From contig CM076140.1 in NCBI GenBank assembly GCA_038025085.1, positions 28,830,001 through 28,894,000 of the forward strand: a stretch of 64,000 nucleotides of DNA. The letters run 5' to 3'. The notes below the pieces were generated by a model. It saw only the letters and a program-made list of their open reading frames with translations. It searched no databases and was not told where the DNA came from. This stretch comes from Tetragonia tetragonoides. Its lineage: Eukaryota; Streptophyta; Magnoliopsida; Caryophyllales; Aizoaceae. The position numbers and the translations under genes are program-made. Positions 53,932 through 63,840 of the stretch are shown here, piece after piece (within the stretch, counting starts at the first letter, position 1; every line of letters begins with the position of its first letter).

Positions 53932-55444
53932 TCAGATGAGACTTCGTTCCATTCGTTCTTTTGGAACCCATCTTTCCCTACCATAGCTAGAAGAGGCCTC
54001 GTGATCATTGGGCCTACTTGAAGTTACTTGTTTGGCCGAATGGGCCGGATTCTTCCTTTTCTTGGATTGGGCCTTTGCCTTGCCTTTTCCTTTGCCCTTA
54101 GTTTGGGGCTTGGAAGGTTTAGTGGGCCTTTCAATTGGAGTTATCCTTACACCGCTGAGCTCATCATATTTGCGGGCCTTGAACCACTCCTTTTCTTCCT
54201 CTAGGAGCCTTTGGTTGACTTGATGGTCACCGTTCCAAATCCACTCCTCGTAAAACCTAGAAAACCCGTTTGAATGCGGGTATACCGGCTTAGTCCACAC
54301 TTGGCGACGGTTCCAATTTCGTTCCCAATTAGACACCAAGGAGGATGTTAAGGGCCTTTGGCAATGAGGTTCACGGCTAACGTTCGGGATCCTTTGCCTT
54401 ATGACATATTGGCGGAGGAGGCAGTTCGGCAGGAAGAACGTCAAAATATACAAACCAATAATCCTCGTAAAGGGCACATTCTCACTACACCCTATGATCT
54501 TGGTGGTACGCCACCACGGGACGAACCAAGCCGGTTGGACATTGGTATAGAAGTATGTTATCTACTCCTCCTGAGAGGATTCGGAGAACTTTCGACGCCT
54601 CGCCGGAAAATATTTAGGGAGGAATTTCCTAGTGTCTATTGGGGCCTAAAGCAAGTGGAGCCTCTCTTGAAGCCATATCTACACAAAAACAACAAAAGGA
54701 AAATCCAAGTCAATACAAGATAAGAATTTCACCAAAATAAAGTTAAATCCACAAAGATTAAGTCTTTATCACAATACTTACTTGAAGGAGTAAAGGGCTC
54801 CCCTTGAAGGACTCTTGAGGATTGCTCTTGAGCCTATCTAAAGCAAGGATTTTCTCTCCCACGACCAAGTGCATATGAGAGCTATCCCATTGAATTTGCT
54901 CGGTCACCCTAAGAAGACAAGCTTTGCCCCTATTGATGGTAAGCTTCTTTTCTGATGGAATAAGAGCGTCTTCATTACCACCCACAAACAAATAACGGTG
55001 GGGGAGGCAAAATACAAAAGCACGTTTCTTGTACCTCATATCCATCGCACCCTGGGCCTTGGAGGTGACGAAAGTCACAAGCTTGGCATGGTCAACATCC
55101 TCACCGTGAAGTACTTGACCCGCTTGATGGGGAGACAACCCAAGGTACCTTTGAAAATCAACCACAAAAGCATTCCCCAAGTAAGGACCGGCGGGAGGAC
55201 TTTCGGTTGGAAAGCAAATTATATCGGAGAAGTCCTCCACCAAAGGGCACATCTCATGAGCACCAAAACGGAAGACATGGAATTTTGGGTCCCAAAACTC
55301 AATGGAAGCATGATGGAAATCCCACAAAATCTTGACTTGTTTAAGGTGAAAGAAGGCATTCAGGTGGAAGGCAGTGAGCTCTAACCTCTGCTCTACAGTC
55401 ATAGAAGCCAGCCAAGCATCAAAAACATCATCAAAGTTCACCAT
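53932..55444 (-). pseudogene. TE-A antisense gene: DUF7745-type protein
   Basis: It lies opposite to TE-A gag-pol. The frame is open further up to 55558, but a TATA box at 55525-55539 lies downstream of that ATG, so ATG 55444 (MVNFDDVFDAWLASMTVEQR) is the likely start. Exon 1 (55444-54782, 221 codons) has FHLKQVKILWDFHHASIEFW and DPKFHVFRFGAHEMCPLVED, resembling the FWDP...cFtFg..ElvPtiEE pattern of DUF7745 proteins of plant repeats. A gtaagt donor follows, with an acceptor near 54679. Exon 2 (to 53932) starts out of frame with stops, then has WTKPVYPHSNGFSRFYEEWI and a Lys-rich tail (KGKGKGKAKAQSKKRK) typical of nuclear proteins. Function unknown. Confidence 0.68.
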
Positions 55445-55524
55445 TGTTAAGATTAAGGATTTTCTCTCAAGGAATTCTCTCTCTAAGGGCTCAAAGCAAG
55501 TGGTGAGAAGAGAAGAGAAATAAA

Positions 55525-55784
55525 CCCAACTATATAGAGGCTGTGGTTGGATTCTCATCGAAAAATTAAGGAAATTCAGAACATCAACGAAAATTAGGCC
55601 AGGCGGCCTTGAAGCTGGTCCAGATGGCTAGCCTCTAGGAAAAGCGGCTTAGCCGCTCCGGCATGCGGCTTGACCGCTAGGACAAGCGGCCAAACCGCAA
55701 GCCCAAGCGACTATTCAAGCGGCAACCGCTAGAGCTCTAGCATAGCCACTAGGAGCTCTAGCGGTCACCCTGTATAGGCGCCTG
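55525..55784 (-). promoter_or_regulatory. U3-like promoter of the DUF7745 gene
   Basis: Read on the - strand: caggcgcctatacagg (55784-55769), then an array of agcgg/ccgct half-sites (about 55770-55590), ggccgcctgg, and ctctatatagttggg (55539-55525). The first block is identical to 862-877 of the 5' LTR, and the order block, array, ggccgcctgg, TATA is the same as in U3. The promoter therefore looks derived from, or ancestral to, the LTR promoter. Confidence 0.7.
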
Positions 55785-56311
55785 ATGTGCTCTTTCGCGA
55801 GAGACCTCGGTCCACCCGACCCCACGCTTAGTAGGACTCTACCTTCCAAATTCCCACTTGGACAGATTTTGGAAGCCTTCCCTTATATTTTTCTTACCTT
55901 AAATTTTGTCCTTTGCCACTTTTCTATTTATTCTCTTTTATTTTCTTTCCTTCTTTTTATCTTGATTAACAAGTTCCACTTTCATTCCTTTTATTTTCTG
56001 ATTTCCTTTATTAATATTTTCCCCTTTAATTATCTTTTTTCTATTTTGCTTTTCTTTAATTTCTTTTTTATTTTCGGGGAAGGGGTATCCGAAATTGTGC
56101 TAAATTCTCGGGAATCCTAAATTCCCGAATGTCGTGATTTGTGATTTCCCACACGGAAATTAGTTGATTGAAGTTCACATATGGGCATTTGCGTGATATT
56201 TTTGCGCATGAATAAAATGCAATAATTTGTAACAGGTTTAATACAAGCCCGAATGTACAAAATGCACTACAACAAATATCACTGACCATCTTCGCCAATA
56301 CTCGGACCCGC
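55785..56311. other. Spacer between the two antisense genes
   Basis: T-rich and CTT-rich sequence (about 55880-56080) with no gene. It probably includes the 3' UTR of the PMD gene. Short frames here are low-complexity. Confidence 0.6.
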
Positions 56312-59248
56312 CTACGATGACTCTCCGGGTCTACTCGATGATGGAGCACCTAAAGGACTGGGATGAGACATCGCCCAAGCTCTAGGATCGAAAGCAAATA
56401 ACGAACCCGTCAAGTAAGCGGGATCCAATGAATGACGACGTGGCTCCGACATGCCAGGATAACCGCCATACCCCGTACTCTCTTGACTCCAAGAACCCCT
56501 TGGAGGAATTGGAGGATACATGGGCATATGATAGCCCGGATACCTCATATAGGGAGGAGCTGCAGGCCACTGCGGAAGAGAAGGCACTTGGGGCGAGCTC
56601 CCCGTATCCACTCTAGCTCGAAGCGTCCCCTAACGCACCTCCGCACTCTCTTGTCTAGGAGGAGGACGGTACGATGTAGAGATTGACTCCGGAGTACGAA
56701 CAACTGGAGGCCTAGGAGGCCTCACCACGGGAACAGGCTGCGAAAATAAGCTCAAGGTCAGAAAATTATCAAAAATTCAAATCAAGCACTATTACCTGAA
56801 ATGAAGATACCTCTCGAACGTCGGACCGATAACTCGTACACACACTCCGAGACGCGAATATGGAAATCCAAGTCTTAAGGGCATGCATGCCTCTAGAGAC
56901 CTTCCGTGTCTCAGCAGCATGCAACTGTGCACATAAGAAAAAGAATCAGCCTAAATACAAAGGGAACATTGCAAACTACAATGAATTCTCACTTACCTCC
57001 CTACAACCAGTTGGTAGAGGCAATCCCTCAACCTCCTCATCAGGGCCACGAAACTCAGGAACATGTATAACCTGAGCAGACCCATCCGCTCCAGTATAAC
57101 TCACCGACAAAGTGGGAGAAGTAGGACGTGGAGCAGAAACAGCCGAGGAACTCGCAGCACTCTGCAAAGAATTAAAAATATCAGACACATTTCTAAATTT
57201 CCAAACGAAATTAGGAAACAAAAGTATATTACTTACCGGATCGGTAGAGAAGTTGGGGAATAACCGCACCTCAACAAAATCAGTATATGCCACCATGAGA
57301 TCCACCTCAGGATCAACCGGAAGCAAATACTCAAGGGCATTCGCCCCAATAGCGTCCGCCCTCACTTGCTCCATGGTAAGGTGACGATCATAAAGCATAG
57401 AATCCGGAGAATCTAAAGGAACCCTTGGAGCCTCGGTCTCTCCCCCAAGAACCACTCAAAACCGAATGGACCCTCAATAAGGATCCTCCTCTGGTCGTAC
57501 ACCCGAGCACCCAAGAATCTATCCGAGAGGTCCGGGAGGTAATCCGTCCAGGGAAACCAGTCGACCTGCAAAAGAAAGAATGAGCACACAAAAGGATAAA
57601 AGGACAAAAGAAGCACAAAGGAAAGTTTCTTACATCCTGAGCGGTTAAGGGATATATGTCCTCCCTAAGGGCGTGCAACGTAGTAAAGGGGCAAGATGCC
57701 CGTCCCTTCCAGGTCTGCATCGCCGGAAAGGATAAATCCCCTGTCTCGAGAAGAAGGGCAAGGTCGTAGAAATGCTCATAAACCCAAATCTAAGACATGC
57801 CGAGTACATGGATTAGGCACAAGTTATTAATAAAGAGCCGAAACACGAAGTACAAGAAGGGTGAAAGGAAATTACCTCCATAACCTTCCAATAACCAACT
57901 AAGGAGACGCGAGATGCGCCCTCCTCTCCACTGAGGCGGCTGGACTGCCTCAAACACCGTAGAAGACAAGAGTATGAGGGAAGACCCCAGTTGTACTCCG
58001 CAACTCTATCCCAATCCCGCAAGCACGAGAAATAGACGAGCGTGCTGTTCCACCGTGACCTTCTTCAACGTTCTCCGAAAAAACGGAACAAGCTAGAACA
58101 AGGGCCAAGAAAAGGCGAGCGTGCTGCTCCACCGTGACCTTCTTCAACTTTCTCGGGTTGGTCAAGAACTGGACCATAATGTCAGTCCGGCCATACTCCT
58201 TACCATCCCAGTTGATCCCGAAAAGACCACCATGACATCCCTGCTCACATCTCCATAAGTGATAGGAGTACTGATGCAAGGGAGCCCGGAAATGAGACCA
58301 AACTCGAAAGGGGTGATCGTAATCTCACCCATAGGAAAATGAAAACTACTGGTAGTATCCCAGTACCGCTCCGCAAGACCTCTAACCGGCAAGCGGCCGG
58401 AGCGCTCAGCAGAATCCATGGAAGCTAAAATGTGACCGAAGCCACAACGCTCCACAATAGCGTCAACCGAAAGGCTATTGTAACTCGCATGGTAGTGTCG
58501 ACGTCCTATAACACAATAATTGCAAGACAATTAGCTAGGTGGTTCTAGTAACAACTACCAATCTCCGATTTAGTCCTAATTTTTTACAATTCGTAAAGTT
58601 TAGCATTTTAGCTAAACCAATATGACAAGGGTAAACTTTAAAGAGAGCAAATTTCACACAAATTTATTCTCCACAAATATACTAAAAAAAACATTTACCA
58701 GCACAACAAAAATGAACTTCATCCAAGTTCATTTTCACCGAATATATATATAATTGCAATGAAAATAAATTTCATACAAATTTATTTTCCAGATATTAAA
58801 GATGAATTGCACACAAATTCATTCTTCACATGCATATATAATACGAGAGTCCTACGGGAATTCACAAATTAACTAGAAAAAACAATTTCATGCAAATTGA
58901 TTTTTTCACATTTAGCTACACTACAGTTCTCAACCTAGGAATTCTATGTTAGCCTACACATGATTCTCTTAAGTGTAAAAGAGCAAAAACAAAAAAAAAA
59001 TGACATACCCGACATTTGGTACTAACGGTAACCAAATGCTCCTTCTTCTTGAAAATGAGATCGCTGGGCTCCCAACGATCGGTAGGATGAAAATCACTAC
59101 GAGTGAACTCGTCCTGGACTAACCGGCTCTCACCCAACCGGTGATGGGGTATACCGGAAACGAAAACCCGAGTGAAAACATCCGGGCCGTCATGGACAAC
59201 AATCTCTTGCCCCTTCCTTTTCCTACCTCCTCTAAGGTTGGGAGCCAT
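56312..59248 (-). pseudogene. TE-A antisense gene: plant mobile domain (PMD) protein
   Basis: Multi-exon gene opposite to TE-A gag-pol. Exon 1 (59248-59009) encodes MAPNLRGGRKRKGQE, a basic start; a gtatgt donor follows. Exon 2 starts near 58505: VDAIVERCGFGHILASMDSA, LAERYWDTTSSFHFPMGEIT and ITPFEFGLISGLPC, the PMD (PF10536) signature. Further PMD-like parts are YNWGLPSYSCLLRCLRQSSR (about 58000), VDWFPWTDYLPDLSDRFLGA and RRILIEGPFGFEWFLGER (57560-57420). The C terminus (56611-56312) is Pro/Tyr/Gly-rich. A roughly 70-bp tandem duplication at 58038-58153 and frame changes near 58200 and 57450 break it. Cellular PMD proteins (MAIN/MAIL1) act in transposon silencing; the role of this copy is unknown. 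Confidence 0.78.
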
Positions 59249-59516
59249 GGATGAAGAGTAAAAAAATGGAGTTTTTGGAAATTTGAGTGAAACTCACAAA
59301 ACTCACAAATTTTCACAATTTTGAGTTTTGACACTCAAAAACACAAGAACAACCAACAAAATCAAGTTCTGCTAAGAATTTAAGCAAAAAAACCTCAAGA
59401 ATTGGAGCTAGGGGCTTTGATGGAGGTTGAAAATTTGGTTAAAAATGGAGGAGAGAGAAGAAGAGCTCGAAAGGGGGAAGATGACCCATTTTCGGCCTCC
59501 CCTTCTCCTTCTAAGG

Positions 59517-59682
59517 GCCGGTCAAACCGCCCAGCTGGCGGTCAGACCGCAAGCTACGCCGCTAGGCCGCCAGACGAAACAGCATAGCCGCTCCACCAAG
59601 CGGTTTAGCCGCTCCACCCAACGGTTTAGCCGCTTCACGTAGCGGCTCAACCGCCTGACGTAGCGGCTTGACCGCCTGGCCC
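59517..59682 (-). promoter_or_regulatory. AGCGGC half-site array upstream of the PMD gene
   Basis: About 165 bp dense in ccgct and agcgg half-sites in both orientations, with near-palindromes such as agccgctccaccaagcggtt and caagccgctacgtcaggcgg. It lies about 270 bp upstream of the PMD start codon. Related arrays occur in both LTR U3 regions and upstream of the DUF7745 gene. No clear TATA box follows. Confidence 0.65.
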
Positions 59683-59879
59683 ACTCTCTCACCTCTAACG
59701 TTTTATGGGCCATTGGTTGAAAATCAGTGGGCCCCACACGAGGTCCATAGCAGTTATTTGCGCGCCAAAGTCCGTTTATGAAAATAGGACTACATTAAAC
59801 TCACAGGTTTGCGCATTTAAACTTGGCCAAATGGCATGGGCTCAAACCCGACCTAAGGTCTGAGCATCATTTTATTACC
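59683..59879. other. Short unique stretch before the tandem array
   Basis: Nothing recognisable; TE-A non-coding sequence. Confidence 0.5.
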
Positions 59880-60590
59880 CTTTACTACTCATCTTATTTC
59901 TAATGAAATATTTTTATTGTGTAACCTACAGCATAGGGTCCCCTTCGACTGAAAATCGAATAACCTTTATTGTTTGACCTACAGCATAGGGTCACCTTTC
60001 GACTGAAAATCAAATGATTTTTATCTCGTATCTTATTTCTAATGAAATATTTTTTATTGTGTAACCTACAGCATAGGGTCCCCTTCGACTGAAAATTGAA
60101 GGACGATTATTGTTTGACCTACAACAGAGGGTCACCTTTCGACTGAAAACCGAAGGATTTTTGTCTCTTATCTTATTTCTAACGAAATATTTTATTGTGT
60201 AACCCATAGCATAAGGTCCCCTTCGACTGAAAATTGAAGGACGTTTATTGTTTGACCTACAGCATAGGGTCACCTTTCGACTTAAAATCGAAGGATTCTT
60301 ATCTCTTATCTTATTTCTAACGGAATATTCTTATTGTGTAACCTACAGCATAGGGTCCCCTTCGACTGAAAATCGGAGGACGTTTATTGTGTAACCTACA
60401 GTATAGGGTCCCCTTCGACTGAAAATCGGAGGACGTTTATTGTGTAACCTACAGCATAGGGTCCCCTTCGACTGAAAGTCGAAGGACGTTTATTGTGTAA
60501 CCTACAGCATAGGGTCCCCTTCGACTTAGAATTGGAGGAAGTTTATTGTCTGACCTACAGCACTGCGTCAAACTTTCGGTCAAATAAACC
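59880..60590 (+). repeat. 53-bp / 137-bp tandem array next to the TE-A polypurine tract
   Basis: The basic unit is 53 bp with gtaacctacagcatagggtc and ccccttcgactgaaaatcg (starts at 60388, 60441 and 60494). To the left the units alternate with a longer form (tgtttgacctacagcatagg ... tctcttatcttatttctaa), giving a higher-order period of about 137 bp. Arrays just upstream of the 3' LTR are typical of Tat/Ogre elements and have been proposed as satellite precursors. Confidence 0.9.
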
Positions 60591-60716
60591 GGGAAATTTA
60601 TTACTCTAAAAATGATTGTTTATTTTTAACTGACTGTCACCTCACTCAGTTTTTCCTGTTTTATTACATGTATTGGCACAGGAATACTTTGACCTGCGCT
60701 CTATTCAAGGTCGGCC

Positions 60717-60726
60717 AAAGTAGGGG
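60717..60726 (+). other. TE-A polypurine tract
   Basis: aaagtagggg, then cttc and the 3' LTR. Right place for plus-strand priming. Confidence 0.65.
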
Positions 60727-60730
60727 CTTC

Positions 60731-62102
60731 TGTAGACACCAAAAATTGTGTCTATAATAAGTCCCCGTAAAAACCCGTTGATGAAAGGATTGGATTTTGC
60801 TCGAACATGGGTTGCGAGAATAATTTTTCTGATGATTAGCCCAGTTAATTTGAATTAACCAGTGGAAGAATTTTGTACAGGTGATCCAAACCAGTTGGAC
60901 TCAACTCAATTGGAGTCCAATACTGAGAGATAGGCCTCTTTGAACCTAAGGGCCCGAAAGGGAACCCAAACCCATGAGTCAACCCTTGGTTAAACCAGAG
61001 AGCTCAGTCAATCCCGCGTGGACCCAATCGGAAGAGCCTCCCCCGTGTGAAAAGCATGTCAGGCGCCTATATAGGCATGCCGCCCCAGGTCCAAGCGGCC
61101 ACGCTTGGGCTCAAGCGGTGGATGCTAGGACAAGCGGCTGTGCCGCTAGGCCAAGCGGCTTGACCGCTTATCCTGCCGGTTTGGCCGCTCGGCCTAGCGG
61201 TATGGCCGCCTGGACCTTTTCTCGCTAACGGCAAATTTGATGCCCATTCGATTTCCGTGCCAAACCCTGGCAGCTCCCCCTCTTCTATATAAACAAACCT
61301 TAGGGTTCAGTTGAAGATGTTGGACATTCTCTCGAAGAGGTTGGGAATTTTAGGTTGGCGGTTTCTCTCTTAAGCTGGACATTCTCTCTCTCTCATATAA
61401 AACCCTAAATTGTGATTCTACTCCTTCTTTAGGGTTAGCCTTAGCACCACAAAACAAACCTTCACACTTCATCAAGAGCATGAATTCAAGCAATATAACC
61501 CAATAAGTTCATTCTGAGCATCCAAGTAATCCAACCTGAGGGTTTTTAATAATATTTTATATTGCTTGTTATTACTAACGTTTTTGGTTTATGTGATATG
61601 TACATGCATGGCGCGTTTTGAGCAAAAGGGCTTGTATTAAGCCTAATTAATGGATGAATTAATGCTTTTTATTTTTTTATTTATTGCTTTTCTAATGAAT
61701 GAATCATGCTTTGTTTATGGATTGGTGGATGAATTATGTGTTTATCCTCTAACTTGCAGGTTTTAGCATATTTATCGCTTTTTAGCAATAAAAGCATGTA
61801 ATTTGGTAAGTTGTTAAAAGTGGTCACAATAATAATTCTTGTTCAACCCACTAGTTAAAATTAGGAATTTGGACAAATTAAACTTGACCTCCAAGGTTTC
61901 AAAATTACCCTAAAAGTTGGTGGCGACATCCGACAATCTTAATCATGTCAGTGGTACATAAATCTCTATGTGCATTCACACTCAAAGATTCCCGAAATTC
62001 AAACACCAATGCGCTCTCCCAAGCTGTCCGGAAACCCGAGCCCTGAAAAGAGGGTAAAGGGAAGACACGCGGAAAGAGGGGAGAAAAATAAGGCAGCCTA
62101 TA
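60731..62102 (+). repeat. TE-A 3' LTR (1372 bp)
   Basis: tgtagacacc...ggcagcctata; the last dinucleotide is TA where the 5' LTR has CA. It lacks roughly 190 bp present in the 5' LTR (junction near 61880) and has about 25 extra bp in the half-site array (61120-61150). The TATA box ctatataaac is at 61285-61294. Confidence 0.93.
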
Positions 62103-62800
62103 GCTGCACCTTGTCCCATGACCCATGTCCCATCATGCAGCACCTTGTCCCATGACCCATGTCCGATGACGCAGCACCATGACCCATGACGCAACACCTT
62201 GTTCTATGACCCATGTCCAATTATGCAGCACCATGACCCATGGCGTTGCATCACCCATGTCCCACGACGCAGCACCATGGCCCATGCGCTGCAGCACTAT
62301 GACCCATGCGTTGCAGCACGATGCAACACCATGACCCACGCGTTGCAGCACGATGACCCATCCGTTGCAGCATGATGCAACACCTTGACCCATGCGTTGG
62401 AGCACGATGCAACACCATGATCCATGCGTTGCAGCACGATGCAACACCTTGACCAATGCGTTGCAGCACGATGCAACACCATGACCCATGCGTTGCAGCA
62501 CGATGCAACACCATGACCCATGCGTTGCAGCACGTTGCAACACCATGCAGCACCATGACCCATGCGTTGCAGCACCATGCAACACCATGACCCTTGCGTT
62601 GAAGCACGATGCAACTCAACGACCCATGCGTTGCAGCACCATGACTCATGCGTTGCAGAACAATGCAATATCATGAGCCATGCGTTGCACCACCATGACC
62701 CATGTGTTGCAGCACGATGCAACACCATGAACCATGCATTCCAGCACGATGCAACACCATGACCCATGCTTTGCAGCACGATGCTGCACCATGACCCGGC
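62103..62800. repeat. Minisatellite, right arm, with a 32-bp variant
   Basis: 62103-62270 resembles the left arm (ccttgtcccatgacccatg, gacgcagcacc). From about 62270 a variant takes over with a 32-bp unit built from atgacccatgcgttgcagca and cgatgcaacacc (for example starts at 62481 and 62513). The long frames on both strands, up to 172 codons, are repeat by-products. Confidence 0.93.
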
Positions 62801-63840
62801 CCCGTGAGCACCCATGCCCCAGGAATGCTCTAGGGGACGTGTTTTGGGCCTTCGGACGCAAAGTTTTCGACGTTAATATTTTCGCCCCATATCGCACGGG
62901 AGACCCCTAGGGGACATGGGAGGCCCCTAGGGTCGGTTATTGGGTCTCTAATAGGCTTGTAAGGCCGGTTTTACGCGATGCTAATGTTTTTTTTTTTGGT
63001 GCAAGTCAGAAATTGTATTATTACTAACTGTAACGTAACATGATTACAGCCCATAGGCAATGTAAAATCAAGGCCACCTACTAGGTAGGGTTCCTTTTTT
63101 CTACATCCCTTTACTACCTTACAAACCTACAATAGACCTGGAGCAACTCACTACAAGCAGTGGTTCCCCATATCAGCAACACAACAAAATAAACCAAATT
63201 ATTCCTGACTTACAACAAAATACATAACATAGTAAACTAAAATATTACAGATTCTCTAGCCTTGCTGAGTTCCTGGATTCTGTTTCTTCCACTTTTTCTG
63301 CCTATCTGCTGACATCTGATTCTGATTTTCCTGGTGAAACTGCTGCATGAATTTCTGCACTGATTCTCTAGCCTTGCTGATCTGCTTGATTCTGCTACTT
63401 CCTCTTTCTGTTTTGCTTCTGCCAATTGGCGATGCTAATGTTAGGGCCCCAAAACGGGCGACATGTGTGATATCTGAGTTCGGGAATCAAGGTGACCCTC
63501 CCGGGGCACCGGGGGTCCCCCAGGGCCATAATAGAGCCCCTGAAAAAATTTCGGGCGAAAACGGCAACTGGGCCCTAGGAATGCTCTACGGGACGTGTTA
63601 CTGGGCCCGAATACCGGCGTCATAGGTGATATCGGAGTTCGGGGATAAGGATGACCCTCCCGGAGCGCCTAGGGTCGGTTCTCTGGTATATTTTCACACC
63701 ATATCGCACGGGACATCTCTAAGTGATACGGGAAGCCCCCGGGTCGGTATCTTGTCAATGATAGGCTTGTAATTGGGTTTTTACGGGATGCCAATGTAAG
63801 GGTCGGAACACCAAAAGCATGGGTGAGGGCCGGAATTTCC
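62801..63840. repeat. GC-rich diverged tandem duplication, identity unknown
   Basis: Two diverged copies of a unit of several hundred bp. Shared phrases are ggaatgctcta.gggacgtgtt (62824 and 63578), atatcgcacggga (62889 and 63701), taggcttgtaa (62953 and 63762) and gatgctaatgtt / gatgccaatgta (62978 and 63788). It adjoins the minisatellite and could be part of a larger repeat or LTR cut by the window edge. A LINE tail interrupts copy 1. Confidence 0.6.
62987..63428 (-). mobile_element. Short 5'-truncated LINE tail
   Basis: On + it starts with T11 (62987-62997), the poly(A) of a - strand insertion, then the complement of a plant LINE 3' end (caatttctgacttgcacc on -). It is flanked by the 12-bp duplication gcgatgctaatg (62975-62986 and 63429-63440), which may extend by TT. 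About 440 bp. A residual Gln/Lys-rich frame (about 63425-63237) is probably the last part of ORF2 and its start. Confidence 0.85.

Larger units (their letters stand above)
534..62102 (+). mobile_element. TE-A: Tat/Ogre-like Ty3/gypsy LTR retrotransposon (outermost shell)
   Basis: Two related LTRs (534-2071 and 60731-62102) flank everything between. Directly after the 5' LTR lies a primer-binding site (2073-2091), and directly before the 3' LTR a purine tract (60717-60726). gag-pol remnants run on + from 3630 to 9505 in the order gag, zinc knuckles, RT, RNase H, second RNase H, integrase, which is the Tat/Ogre arrangement. The flanking 5-mers are gcagc (529-533) and gctgc (62103-62107), one mismatch, inside the split minisatellite. 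A LINE with further nested elements fills about 9806-53716; without it TE-A is about 17.7 kb. Antisense genes lie between the insertion and the 3' LTR. All its coding regions look decayed. Confidence 0.9.

Noticed and set aside
59880..60590. CRISPR-like or promoter array reading of the 53-bp repeats
   Set aside because: Head-to-tail tandem repeat without spacers, in the known variable 3' region of a Tat/Ogre element.
62133..62815. Open frames of up to 172 codons on the - strand
   Set aside because: Repeat translations of the right-arm minisatellite; Cys/Trp/Met-rich periodicity mirrors the 32-bp unit.
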